This document shows, piece by piece, positions 1 to 8,452 of a stretch of 64,000 nucleotides of DNA. Source of the DNA: Candidatus Dechloromonas phosphorivorans (GTDB taxonomy: Bacteria > Pseudomonadota > Gammaproteobacteria > Burkholderiales > Rhodocyclaceae); assembly GCA_016714975.1 (NCBI GenBank), contig JADKBR010000015.1, positions 62,001 through 126,000 on the forward strand, in the 5' to 3' direction. The translations under genes and the position numbers were made by a program. The notes under the pieces were generated by a model, which saw only the letters and a list, made by a program, of their open reading frames with translations, did no database searches and was not told the origin of the DNA. Position 1 is the stretch's first letter. Every line of letters begins with the position of its first letter.

Positions 1-1
1 C

Positions 2-205
2 AGCGACGGGTGCGATCACGCCTCGATCAACCTCAGCACAGGTGACAGTGGCGACGTTCTGCGCAAACTGGTGGCAGCACGGAGCGCCTTTGTGGACCGC
101 TTGCGGCGCGAACTGGACATTCCCTGCCTCGCCATCGATACGGGCGGCGACGTGCCGCGCCAGCTGGCGCGGGCGCTGGGACACACCCGCCGGGCACCGC
201 CATGA
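2..205 (+). CDS. DUF58 protein, C-terminal end (partial)
   Basis: The frame open from the window edge ends in a TGA that overlaps the next ATG (ATGA). It encodes about 67 residues including LRKLVAARSAFVDRLRRELD and a short tail, which resembles the C-terminal end of DUF58 proteins. DUF58 genes stand just upstream of VWA/Bat clusters, next to a MoxR-type ATPase, and are thought to act in envelope or stress-related complexes. The assignment rests mainly on position, because the DUF58 core lies outside the window. Confidence 0.6.
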   Translation, partial: SDGCDHASINLSTGDSGDVLRKLVAARSAFVDRLRRELDIPCLAIDTGGDVPRQLARALGHTRRAPP

Positions 206-681
206 GCGCGCCCACGGCCAAACTCTCCGCTGCCGAAATCGAACAGCTGCAGGCGCTGCATGACATTGTCTTGCCGACGCCGCCGGGCCTGTGGCCGCTG
301 GCGCCGGGCTGGTGGCTGGTGATCCTGCTGCTGGCCCTGCTGGCGCTGCGCTTGGCACAGCACCTGTGGCAGGCCTGGCGGCGCGATGCCTATCGTCGCC
401 TCGCCTTGCGCCACTTGCGCGCACTGCGCGCCGATGCCACGCTGGCGGCGCAAGTTCGCCTGACCGAAGCGCTGCGCATCCTGCATGCGGCGCTGCGCAC
501 GCTGGAGCCGGGCGAGAACGACTGGCGCACGATCCTGAGCGCACGACTGTCTGCGCCCTACCCCGAACCACTGCTGGCACAAGCGCCTTACTGGCCAACG
601 GTGCGCGTCAGCCCCGACGATGCGCAGCAGGTGCTCGACTACACAGAGCGCTGGCTGCGCGAGCATCGGGGCACGATATGA
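202..681 (+). CDS. DUF4381 membrane protein of the Bat/VWA operon
   Basis: 159 residues. A short cytoplasmic N-terminus is followed by one strong membrane helix (about residues 35-55, WWLVILLLALLALRLAQ) and a basic, helical C-terminal part. This layout and the place between DUF58 and the first VWA gene are typical of DUF4381. The start overlaps the stop of the preceding gene and its own stop overlaps the next ATG, so translation is probably coupled. The biochemical role is unknown; it probably anchors or assembles the VWA proteins at the inner membrane. Confidence 0.8.
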   Translation: MSAPTAKLSAAEIEQLQALHDIVLPTPPGLWPLAPGWWLVILLLALLALRLAQHLWQAWRRDAYRRLALRHLRALRADATLAAQVRLTEALRILHAALRTLEPGENDWRTILSARLSAPYPEPLLAQAPYWPTVRVSPDDAQQVLDYTERWLREHRGTI

Positions 682-1805
682 GCGAGCGCCTGGCCGAGCT
701 ATGGTCCGTTCTGTGGGCGGCCGTGACATCGCCCAAGCCCTTGAGCTGGCCGGTGGGCGACGCCGCGCTCGCCCTGAACTGGCCGCTGCTGTTGCTCGTG
801 CTGCCGTTGCCCTGGCTGCTGGCCCGGCGCTGGCAGGCGTACGAGACCCGGCGCGAGGCGCTGCACACGCCGTTTTTCGCGCCACTGGTGCAGGCCACGC
901 AAACGCCCACGCATCGCGGCGCCGTGGTGCTCGAACACACTCGCATCGAAGCGGTCGTCTTGAGTCTGGCCTGGCTGGCGCTGGTGCTGGCGGCCACGCA
1001 GCCGGTCTGGATCGAACCGCCGCTGACCAAGATCGTGCCGCGCCGCGATCTCTTGCTGGCGCTGGATATTTCGCAGTCGATGGAAACGCCCGACGTTCCG
1101 GCAGGCAGCGCCGGTGGCAAGACCATCGCACGCATCGAGGCGGCCAAACAAGCCATCGACGATTTCATTTCCCGGCGCGACGGCGACCGCCTCGGCCTGG
1201 TGGTGTTTGGCGATGGCGCCTACCTCAGCGTGCCCTTTACCGAAGATCACGCGCTGGTGCGGCAGATGCTGACCGAGACCCGCACCGGCCTGGCCGGCCC
1301 GCGCACGAAACTGGGCGAAGCCATCGGCCTGGGCATCAAACTCTTCGACGCCAGCAAGGCTCCCAGCCGGGTCATGGTGCTGCTCACCGATGGTGCCGAT
1401 ACCGGCAGCCGCATTCCGCCGGAAACCGCCGCGCGCGTGGCTGAAGAGCGCAAGGTGGTGATCCATACCGTGGCCCTCGGACAGCCCGGCAACGCGGTGG
1501 ACAAGGTCGACACCGCAACCCTGCAGACCATTGCCCGCATCACCCACGGGCGCTTCGCGCTGGCCGGGCGGGCCGACGAATTGCAAAGCGTCGCCCAGCT
1601 TGATGCGCTCGAAACCCGCAACCACGACACCCTGATCCACCGCCCGCAGCGGCCGCTGCACCAGTGGCCGCTCGGCGCGGCCGTGCTCCTGCCGCTGGTC
1701 TGGCAACTGGTGCGCGCACTGGTAGCGCTGGTGCAGTCATTGAGGCGATCTTTGGCGCGATCATCAAATCGTTCATCCGTGCCCGGCGAGGTGCCCCATG
1801 CCTGA
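678..1805 (+). CDS. VWA-domain membrane protein, BatA-like
   Basis: 375 residues from the ATG that overlaps the upstream stop. Two membrane helices lie near residues 33-50 and 95-110, followed by a von Willebrand A domain with an intact MIDAS start, LLLALDISQSMETPD (DxSxS), and the later T and D positions (LLTDGADTGS). A last hydrophobic helix lies near the C-terminus (AAVLLPLVWQLVRALVAL). Family knowledge places BatA in the inner membrane with its VWA domain in the periplasm, binding partners through a divalent metal. It is the centre of this five-gene overlapping operon. Confidence 0.85.
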   Translation: MSERLAELWSVLWAAVTSPKPLSWPVGDAALALNWPLLLLVLPLPWLLARRWQAYETRREALHTPFFAPLVQATQTPTHRGAVVLEHTRIEAVVLSLAWLALVLAATQPVWIEPPLTKIVPRRDLLLALDISQSMETPDVPAGSAGGKTIARIEAAKQAIDDFISRRDGDRLGLVVFGDGAYLSVPFTEDHALVRQMLTETRTGLAGPRTKLGEAIGLGIKLFDASKAPSRVMVLLTDGADTGSRIPPETAARVAEERKVVIHTVALGQPGNAVDKVDTATLQTIARITHGRFALAGRADELQSVAQLDALETRNHDTLIHRPQRPLHQWPLGAAVLLPLVWQLVRALVALVQSLRRSLARSSNRSSVPGEVPHA

Positions 1806-3387
1806 ACTTTCGGCGCTGCACTTTCTGCGCCCGGCCTGGCTCTGGGTGATGCCCGTAGCGCTGCTGTTGTGGTGGCTGCACCTGCGCCAGCACCGCATCG
1901 AAGCGCAATGGCGCGACCTGATTGCGCCGCATCTGCTGACCCACCTGGTGGTGCGCCCGACTCGACGCCTGGCCCCGACGCCGCACGACTGGTTGCTGGC
2001 GTTGCTTCTGCTCGGCAGTCTGACTGTCGCCGGCCCCAGTTGGGAACGCGAACCGGCGCCGTTTTCCAATGACACCGGCCGGCTGGTGATCGTGCTCGAT
2101 CTGGCGCCCGGCATGCTCGGGCCTGATGTCGCGCCGACCCGGCTGGCGCGTGCCAAGTTGAAGCTGCGCGACCTGCTGGCGCAGCGCCGCGACAACCGCA
2201 TGGCCTTGATCGCCTTTGCCGGCAGCGCCCACGGGGTGCTGCCCTTCACTGACGATGTCAGTGCCATCGAACGCACCATCGACATTCTTGAACCGCGCCT
2301 GATGCCGACTACCGCCGACGCCTCTGACAGCGCCCGCGTCGCCCGTGCGCTGGCGTTGGCGCAGGCGCTGCTGGAGCGCGATGGCGACAGCAGCCCGGCG
2401 AGCATCCTGCTGGTGAGCGACCGGGCGGTCGAGGGCGTCGATTCGCCGCTGCACCCGGTGCTGTGGCAGTTCGCCCCGGTGCAGTCGCCGACACCGGCGT
2501 GGCTGGACGATCACATCGCACTGAGTACCGACCGTCAGGATGTCGAGGCCGTGCATCAAGCGCTCGGCCGGCAGTGGCGTCAGGCCGAGGCCGCGCTGGC
2601 CGACGCGGACGCGCCAAGTCGGCGCTGGCGAGACGGCGGCATCTGGCTGTTGCCGCTGCTGCTGGTGCTCGCGCTGCCCGGTGCACCGCCGGGGCTGGAG
2701 CGCCGGGCGATGAAACGCAACCTGCTTTATTTTCGGCTCTATGCGCTGCTGGCGCTGGTGTGCTTTCTTTACGGCGCGATGCAGGAAGCCCGCCGCGCCG
2801 GCATCGAAGCCCCGCCCTGGACTGCGCAGCCCGGCTATTGGTGGCAGACACCGGTGCAGCGTGGTGCCAGCGCTTTTGCCCAAGGTGACTGGCAGCAGGC
2901 CATGCGCCACTTTCGCCAGTCACCCCAGCCCGACTGGCTGGCGGCCGCCTGTTACCGCGCCGGTGATTTCAACTGTGCTGCCGCATCGCTGAGCGAAGCA
3001 ACGTCACCGCAGGCGCGCTACAACCTGGGCAATATCGAAGCGCGCCGTGGCCGTCTGGCCAGCGCACTCAAGCATTACGACGCGGCGCTGGCGGCCCGGC
3101 CCGACTGGCGCGAGGCCGAGGACAACCGGCAACTGGTATTGCACTTGATCGCCGAACGCACCCGTCGTGGCGACCCGCCCGACGGCGACGGCGAGCCCAA
3201 CCAGGACCCCGATGAAATCGTCACCGACGAAAAAGGCAAAAAAGGCAAGGCCGGCGCCATCGATATCGAAAAGCTCGACCCGAAATCACTCGCGCAATTG
3301 TGGCTGCGCCAGGTGCGCAACGACCCCGGCGAGTTCCTGCGCTTGCGCTTTGCCGACGAAGCGGCGCGCAGCAAGGAGCCCAAATGA
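1798..3387 (+). CDS. VWA-TPR fusion protein, BatB/BatC-like
   Basis: 529 residues. The N-terminal helix (LRPAWLWVMPVALLLWWL) and a second helix precede a VWA domain at about residues 90-260. A further pair of helices follows near 280-330, then a TPR-like helical segment (ARYNLGNIEARRGRLASALKHY and neighbours). The acidic, lysine-rich tail resembles BatC. The MIDAS line reads IVLDLAPGMLGPD rather than DxSxS, so metal binding may be impaired. The gene overlaps both neighbours by a few bases. Fusion of the BatB and BatC parts is common in proteobacteria. Confidence 0.8.
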   Translation: MPELSALHFLRPAWLWVMPVALLLWWLHLRQHRIEAQWRDLIAPHLLTHLVVRPTRRLAPTPHDWLLALLLLGSLTVAGPSWEREPAPFSNDTGRLVIVLDLAPGMLGPDVAPTRLARAKLKLRDLLAQRRDNRMALIAFAGSAHGVLPFTDDVSAIERTIDILEPRLMPTTADASDSARVARALALAQALLERDGDSSPASILLVSDRAVEGVDSPLHPVLWQFAPVQSPTPAWLDDHIALSTDRQDVEAVHQALGRQWRQAEAALADADAPSRRWRDGGIWLLPLLLVLALPGAPPGLERRAMKRNLLYFRLYALLALVCFLYGAMQEARRAGIEAPPWTAQPGYWWQTPVQRGASAFAQGDWQQAMRHFRQSPQPDWLAAACYRAGDFNCAAASLSEATSPQARYNLGNIEARRGRLASALKHYDAALAARPDWREAEDNRQLVLHLIAERTRRGDPPDGDGEPNQDPDEIVTDEKGKKGKAGAIDIEKLDPKSLAQLWLRQVRNDPGEFLRLRFADEAARSKEPK

Positions 3388-4398
3388 TCGCGAATCGACT
3401 CTGCTTGCGCGAATTCTTGCGGCATGGCTTGCTCGGTCTGTTGGCTGCCCTCACATTCAGCCTGGCCACGGCCGCCCCGGCACCGATCGTGCGCAGTCAG
3501 CTCACGCCGGTGCAAGCACGTGTCGGCGAAGTCGTGATGCTGGATCTGGTGATCCTGGTACCCGGCTGGCTCACCGCACCGATTGACCTGCCGACCACGC
3601 TCGACATTCCCGGTGTGCAGGCCCGGCTGGATGAAGGCGCGGCGCTCAACGTGAACGAAACCATAGCCGGCGTGGCCTAGCGCCGGCGTGCGCCGTCGTT
3701 ACCAGTTGGTGGCGCAAAGCGCCGGGCAATTTGCCGTGCCGGCGGTGTCCTTCAGCCTGGCCTTTGCCGACGGTAGCCGACGCGTCACACAGCCGGTGAA
3801 TTTGACCCCGGCAAGCTTTACGACCACACTGCCCAAGGGACTCGAAGGTCTGGGTTACATGCTGGTGACCAGCGATTTCCGCTTGCAGCAAAGCATCGAC
3901 CGCAAGCTGAGCAACCTGCAGGTCGGCGATGCGCTGGTGCGCACGCTGGAGCAGCGCGCTGTCGGCCTCAAGGCCACCCAGTTGCCGGTGCTGCGTTTTG
4001 CCGACACGCCCGGTCTGGCCACCTATCCCGAGGCCCCAAGCTTCAACGAAACCATCGGCGAGCGCAGTGCCGCCAGCTTTGCCACGCAAACCCAACGTGT
4101 CACCTACGTGCTGGAACGCGCCGGAGGCTACGAGTTGCCGGCGCTGGAATTGCGCTGGCTCGATAGCCGCACAGGCGCAATGCGCACGGCGCGCGCACCG
4201 GCAGTGAAATTCGAGGTACAGGGAGCTGCGTTCAGCGAACCCGAGCCAGCACGGCCCTCCGCAACATTGCCGGTGCAACCAGCCACCGACAAACTCCCGC
4301 TCACTGCACGCTTGCGTTTGCTCGCGGCACGCTTCTGGCCATGGCTGGCAGGCATCGCTTTCCTGCTGTTGGCGAGGCGCAAGCGGATGACTCGGTGA
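3384..4398 (+). pseudogene. BatD-like protein, broken by a one-base insertion
   Basis: The reading frame starts at an ATGA overlap with the preceding gene and encodes a signal peptide (LLGLLAALTFSLATAAPA) and the first beta domain. It stops at TAG 3678-3680. Homologous protein continues in the +1 frame from about 3679 (GVRRRYQLVAQSAGQF) to 4398, ending with a membrane helix (WPWLAGIAFLLLARRKR). Removing one base near 3680 restores a single protein of about 337 residues (NETIAGVAYAGVRRRYQ). BatD proteins are periplasmic, membrane-anchored partners of BatA and BatB. The break is either real decay or a sequencing indel. Confidence 0.8.
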
Positions 4399-4464
4399 AA
4401 TCAGGAGCTACCCCGCTGACAACTTGCTATGCTGACGCTCACAAATCACCTTGAGGAGAAGGCC

Positions 4465-4623
4465 ATGAACCAACGTACTCTGATCGCCGCCATGCTGGGC
4501 GGGTTGACTGTTTTTCTGTGGGGCTTCTGGGCGAGGTCGGTTTCCGCCACGACGCCAACGAAGATGCCGTGCTGGCGGCGATGAAGACCGGGTTGCCGGG
4601 CACGGGTGTGTATTACCTGCCGG
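4465..4623 (+). pseudogene. Remnant of a small inner-membrane protein
   Basis: A good Shine-Dalgarno (GAGGAG, 4453-4458) precedes ATG 4465. The first 21 residues (MNQRTLIAAMLGGLTVFLWG) form a membrane helix. One base appears to be missing near 4540: the next frame gives LGEVGFRHDANEDAVLAAMK followed by TGLPGTGVYYLPG, as in small single-helix proteins of unknown function. About 4620 the sequence changes abruptly to Tn3-family transposase, so the 3' end has been lost. No function is assigned. Confidence 0.5.
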
Positions 4624-5853
4624 GCCTGGCTGATTCTGGCCGTTGACGCCCAGGTGCGCTTTAGCTGGATCATGCTCGGACGTGAGCCGCGCTCTACCGA
4701 CGAGCTGCTGATGGTCTATGCCGGCATCATGGCCCACGGCACCAGTCTGACTGCGGTCGAATGCGCGCGCATGATTCCGCAATTGTCTGCCACCAGCATT
4801 CGCCAGGCCATGCGCTGGGCGCGGGACGAACGGCGTCTGAGCCAGGCCTGCCAGGCTGTGCTGGAATTCATGCAGCGACACCCGATTGCCGCCACCTGGG
4901 GGCGGTCCGATTTGGCATCTTCTGACATGATGAGCATGGAGACCACCAAACGGGTGTGGCAAGCCCGGCTTGATCCTCGGCGCAACACACCTTCCATTGG
5001 AATCTACTCCCATGTAAAAGACCGGTGGGGCATCTTCCATGCGCAGCCCTTTGTGCTCAATGAGCGCCAGGCGGGCGTGGCCATTGAAGGTGTCATCCGC
5101 CAAGAAAAGCTGGAGACCAGCCAGCTTGCTGTGGATACCCATGGCTACACCGACTTTGCCATGTCACATGCCCGTTTGCTTGGTTTTGATCTTTGCCCGC
5201 GGTTGAAGGAACTCAAACAGCGCCACCTCTTTGTGCCACGCGGCACCAAAGTGCCCGCAGAAATCGCTGCGGTGTGCGAAGCCAATGTCGACGTCGCTTT
5301 GATCGAAAAGCATTGGGATAGTCTGGTGCACCTGGCAGCCTCGGTCATGAGCGGACATGCCAGTGCGGTGGCAGCTCTTGCGCGGTTCGGTTCTGCCGCC
5401 CAGGGCGATCCAATCTATGAGGCTGGCGTGCAATTGGGGCGGTTGCTGCGTACGGCGTTTTTGGCTGACTACTTTGTCAAGGACGCTTTCAGGAACGAGT
5501 TGCGCCGGGTGCTCAATCGGGGCGAGGCTGTTAACGCCCTCAAGCGCGCCATTTATACCGGCCGGATCAGCCCGGCGCAGGCCAAACGTGTCGATGAAAT
5601 GCAGGCTGTGGCCGATGCGTTGAGCCTGATGGCCAACATCGTGATGGCGTGGAATACCTCACAGATGCAGGCGGTCCTGGATCGCTGGTCGAACCGCCGC
5701 CAGGTCATTCCACCGGAACTGATCGAGAAGATTGCGCCCACCAGGCTGGAGAGCATCAACTTGCGGGGTGTGTTTCGCTTCCCGGTTGACCGCTATGCTG
5801 ACCAAATCCTGCCTTCGCGGCCAAATGCATCGATAACTGGCACCAATGGATGA
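4624..5853 (+). pseudogene. tnpA: Tn3-family transposase TnpA, C-terminal part, copy 1 (IS1071-like)
   Basis: About 409 residues of a protein that is normally near 970-1000. Homology starts abruptly at LILAVDAQVRFSW with no start codon of its own. The DDE catalytic region is present: ASSDMMSM, DTHGYTD and the Glu in LNRGEAVNALKRAI, so only the N-terminal DNA-binding half is missing. The 3' end is complete and lies about 105 bp from a perfect 38-bp terminal repeat. The repeat sequence and the lack of a resolvase gene suggest IS1071. That identification is from memory and needs a database comparison. The element cannot transpose by itself. Confidence 0.85.
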
Positions 5854-5958
5854 AACCGACCACGGTTTGACGCCACGAATCGCAGATTTGAAAGTGAACA
5901 GGAAAGTCAATGAAATCAACGATCTACCAACACCACCTCCGCGCCAGTGCTAGCTTTT

Positions 5959-5996
5959 CGTACCGTCACTTATTGCACTGAAAACGAGGAGACCCC
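5959..5996 (+). repeat. 38-bp right terminal inverted repeat of the Tn3-family element, copy 1
   Basis: The 38 bp run from CGTACCGTCACTT to GAGGAGACCCC. Read outward it begins GGGGTCTCCTCG, the GGGG start usual for Tn3-family ends. It lies downstream of tnpA and directly abuts the lpdA fragment, so it marks where the transposon entered lpdA. An identical repeat occurs at 17093-17130. The matching left end is absent from the window. Confidence 0.85.
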
Positions 5997-5999
5997 AAC

Positions 6000-6590
6000 G
6001 TGGACATCCAGATGCGCACCAATGTGCCGCACATCTTCGCCATCGGCGACATCGTGGGCCAGCCCATGCTGGCGCACAAGGCGGTGCCCGAGGCGCACGT
6101 GGCGGCCGAGGTCATCGCCGGCGAACTGCAGGGCAACAAGGAACTGGCAAGCGCCGCCTTCAACGCCCGCGTGATCCCGAGCGTGGCCTATACCGACCCC
6201 GAAGTGGCCTGGGTGGGTCTGACCGAGGACCAGGCCAAGGCGCAGGGCATCAAGGTCAAGAAGGGCCTGTTCCCCTGGGCGGCCAGCGGCCGCGCCATCG
6301 CCAACGGCCGTGACGAGGGCTTTACCAAGCTGCTGTTCGACGACAGCCCCGAAGCAGGATCAGGAGACGGCCATGCTGGCCGGGGCCACGGCAAGATCCT
6401 GGGCGGCGGCATGGTCGGCACGCATGCGGGCGACATGATCGGCGAGATCGCCCTGGCCATCGAGATGGGTGCGGACGCTGTCGACATCGGCAAGACCATC
6501 CACCCGCATCCGACGCTGGGCGAGAGCATCGGCATGGCGGCGGAAGTGGCGCATGGCAGCTGCACGGATGTGCCGCCTGCGCGCAAGTAA
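6000..6590 (+). pseudogene. lpdA: lpdA 3' fragment, copy 1 (dihydrolipoyl dehydrogenase)
   Basis: 196 residues of a protein normally near 475. It contains the end of the FAD-binding region (TNVPHIFAIGDIVGQPMLAH) and the dimerisation domain with the catalytic HPHPT motif. The Cys-disulfide and NAD-binding parts are missing: the Tn3-family terminal repeat ends three bases before this fragment. Compared with copy 2, residue 30 is Pro instead of the His seen in the conserved KAVHEAHVAAE. Both copies have extra residues (GSGDGHAGR) between SPEA and GHGKI compared with what I recall of the family. Not expected to be functional. Confidence 0.85.
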
Positions 6591-6613
6591 GTCCGCAGCC
6601 AAGCTACCCTGAC

Positions 6614-6643
6614 AAGGCCCGAACTGGCGACGGTTCGGGCCCT
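6614..6643 (+). terminator. Rho-independent terminator of lpdA, copy 1
   Basis: A GC-rich stem (AAGGCCCGAAC / GTTCGGGCCCTT) lies about 25 bp after the lpdA stop, with a short T-poor tail. Copy 2 has the same structure near 17747-17776 with one C fewer in the right arm. Confidence 0.6.
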
Positions 6644-6678
6644 TGTGCTTTGCGTACCCAAACAATCGCCGCAGAATA

Positions 6679-6694
6679 CTGTGCATTTGTACAG
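6679..6694 (+). promoter_or_regulatory. LexA (SOS) box in front of IS91-like transposase, copy 1
   Basis: CTGTGCATTTGTACAG matches the CTGT-N8-ACAG consensus exactly. The palindrome extends outward (AATACTGT / ACAGTATT). It ends five bases before the transposase ATG at 6700, where bound LexA would block transcription or initiation. The same box is at 17812-17827. Binding has not been shown; the match is from sequence only. Confidence 0.7.
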
Positions 6695-6699
6695 TATTC

Positions 6700-8262
6700 A
6701 TGTCAGCCACTTCCAAGCCCAAGCTCTACAACCCACGCCACCCCGAACGCACGCTGCTCTACCAAACGGTAGCCGAGCACTACGAGACCTGGCTAGAGTT
6801 GGCCAGCGCGGGTCAGTTCGACGGCCAGGGCGACCACCACACCCCCAAGCCCTTCGTGCGCAAAGCGTTTGCCAAGTATCTTGAGTGCGGCATCTTTGCC
6901 CATGGCTTTGCCCGCGCTCGCTGCGGCGACTGTGGGCACGACTACTTTGTAGCCTTCTCCTGCAAAGGCCGGGGAGTCTGCCCCTCGTGCACCACCCGGC
7001 GCATGGTGGAGACAGCAGCGCACCTGAACGATCACGTATTCCCACGCCTGCCGGTGCGCCAGTGGGTGCTGTCGGTTCCCAAGCGGCTTCGTTACTTCAT
7101 GCAGCGCGACGGAGCGGTGCTGAGCATGGTGCTGCGCATCTTTCTGCGGGTGATCGCACAAACTCTGCAGACCCACAGCCCCGGTGCGGCCCATATGGAC
7201 AAGGCAGGCCTGCACATCGGTGCCATCGCCTTCATTCACCGATTCGGCTCCAGCCTCAATGAACACGTCCACTTCCACGTTTGTGTGGTGGACGGGGTGT
7301 TTGAGGAAGTGGAGGGCGAGGGCGATGCTGATGCGACCCCTCGAATCTCATCGCCGGGTGTCATCTTTCACGCGGCCACCGGCATCGATGCGGCTACCGT
7401 GGCCCCAGTGCAGACCACACTGCAAAAACGTATCCTGCGCGCCTTTGTGGGCCGTGGGCTGCTGGAGAACTTCGAGGCAAAAGAGATGCTGGGGTACAAA
7501 CACAGCGGTTTCTCGGTGGATGCCGGGGTGTGCATTGAATCCCACGACCGTCCAGGCCTTGAGCGGCTCTTGCGCTATTGCGCCCGCCCACCCTTTGCGA
7601 TGGACAGGCTGCGCAAAGAGGGAAGCAAATTGGTGTACCGCTGCGGCAAGCAGCGCAGCGAACCCACCAGCGACAAGCGCGGTGCCAAGGTTGATGAGCT
7701 GCACCTCACACCGCTGGAACTGATCGACCGCATCGCCGCGCTGGTGCCACCGCCACGCACCCACCGGCACCGCTACTTTGGTGTGCTGGCACCAAACTCG
7801 CCGCTGAGAGCGGCGGTAACGGCGCTGGCTCAGCCTGCTGCGTCGCAACCAGCCACGGTGGAGACTGCACAACCTGGCGCGGGCGTACCTGGGGTGGCGG
7901 CGCCGGGCAACGCGGCCACACCCACACCCGAACCTGAAGCACGCCCGAAGCGAGCGGCGCATTACTTGTGGGCGGTGCTGATTGCCCGCATCTACGAGGC
8001 ATTTCCGCTGCTGTGCCCCATGTGCGGTGGGCATATGCGCATCATCGCGTTCATTACGCACAGCGCTGACATCCGGCACATCCTGGACCACATCGGGGCA
8101 GATTCAGAGCCACCCCGCATCTCCCCGGCGCGCGGGCCACCGCTGTGGGATGACTGTAGTGATGCGCAGATGGATGACGGGGCGCAAACCGAGCCAGCAG
8201 ACTGGGACCTAGCGGCGCAACCGGCACCGGACTTTGAGGTCGATCAGCGCATCAGTTGGTGA
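6700..8262 (+). CDS. IS91-family transposase (HUH/Y-type), copy 1
   Basis: 520 residues from the ATG five bases after the LexA box. The N-terminal zinc ribbon spans about residues 68-100 (CGDCGHD, CKGRGVCPSC). The rolling-circle domain carries the HUH motif in NEHVHFHV (His189 onward). A proline-rich linker near 390-430 precedes a second CPMCGG zinc motif. IS91 transposases nick one strand at oriIS and move by rolling-circle replication. This copy has an intact C-terminus ending DFEVDQRISW and could be active. It can also mobilise DNA beyond its far end. Confidence 0.9.
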   Translation: MSATSKPKLYNPRHPERTLLYQTVAEHYETWLELASAGQFDGQGDHHTPKPFVRKAFAKYLECGIFAHGFARARCGDCGHDYFVAFSCKGRGVCPSCTTRRMVETAAHLNDHVFPRLPVRQWVLSVPKRLRYFMQRDGAVLSMVLRIFLRVIAQTLQTHSPGAAHMDKAGLHIGAIAFIHRFGSSLNEHVHFHVCVVDGVFEEVEGEGDADATPRISSPGVIFHAATGIDAATVAPVQTTLQKRILRAFVGRGLLENFEAKEMLGYKHSGFSVDAGVCIESHDRPGLERLLRYCARPPFAMDRLRKEGSKLVYRCGKQRSEPTSDKRGAKVDELHLTPLELIDRIAALVPPPRTHRHRYFGVLAPNSPLRAAVTALAQPAASQPATVETAQPGAGVPGVAAPGNAATPTPEPEARPKRAAHYLWAVLIARIYEAFPLLCPMCGGHMRIIAFITHSADIRHILDHIGADSEPPRISPARGPPLWDDCSDAQMDDGAQTEPADWDLAAQPAPDFEVDQRISW

Positions 8263-8452
8263 ATGAACAAAGCGGCGATTTTGACTTGCCGCGAACTGGC
8301 TCTGCGCCCGGTACACGCCGAGCGCCGCAAATCACTCTCCTGAACGCCAAACCCTGGTGGTGAACCTGACACCTGGGCGGGAAAATCGAGTGTCTCAGCC
8401 GGCTTGATGGCGCTTCCGCGGTGCGATACTTGGCCTCATGCGGTTAAAACGC

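Larger units (their letters stand above)
5204..8033 (+). repeat. Long direct repeat, copy 1 (tnpA'-IR-lpdA'-IS91)
   Basis: This 2.8-kb stretch recurs in the same orientation at 16338-19166. The differences I could find are few: A/C at the lpdA His/Pro codon, one C in the lpdA terminator, and one base near 7048. The left limit is set by copy 2, which starts inside tnpA. The right limit at 8033 is where the IS91 sequences diverge inside the second zinc motif. Confidence 0.9.

Noticed and set aside
16..1131. Long minus-strand open frames opposite the Bat operon and many other GC-rich genes
   Set aside because: They mirror real genes on the other strand, have low-complexity Arg/Ala-rich products and no ribosome sites.
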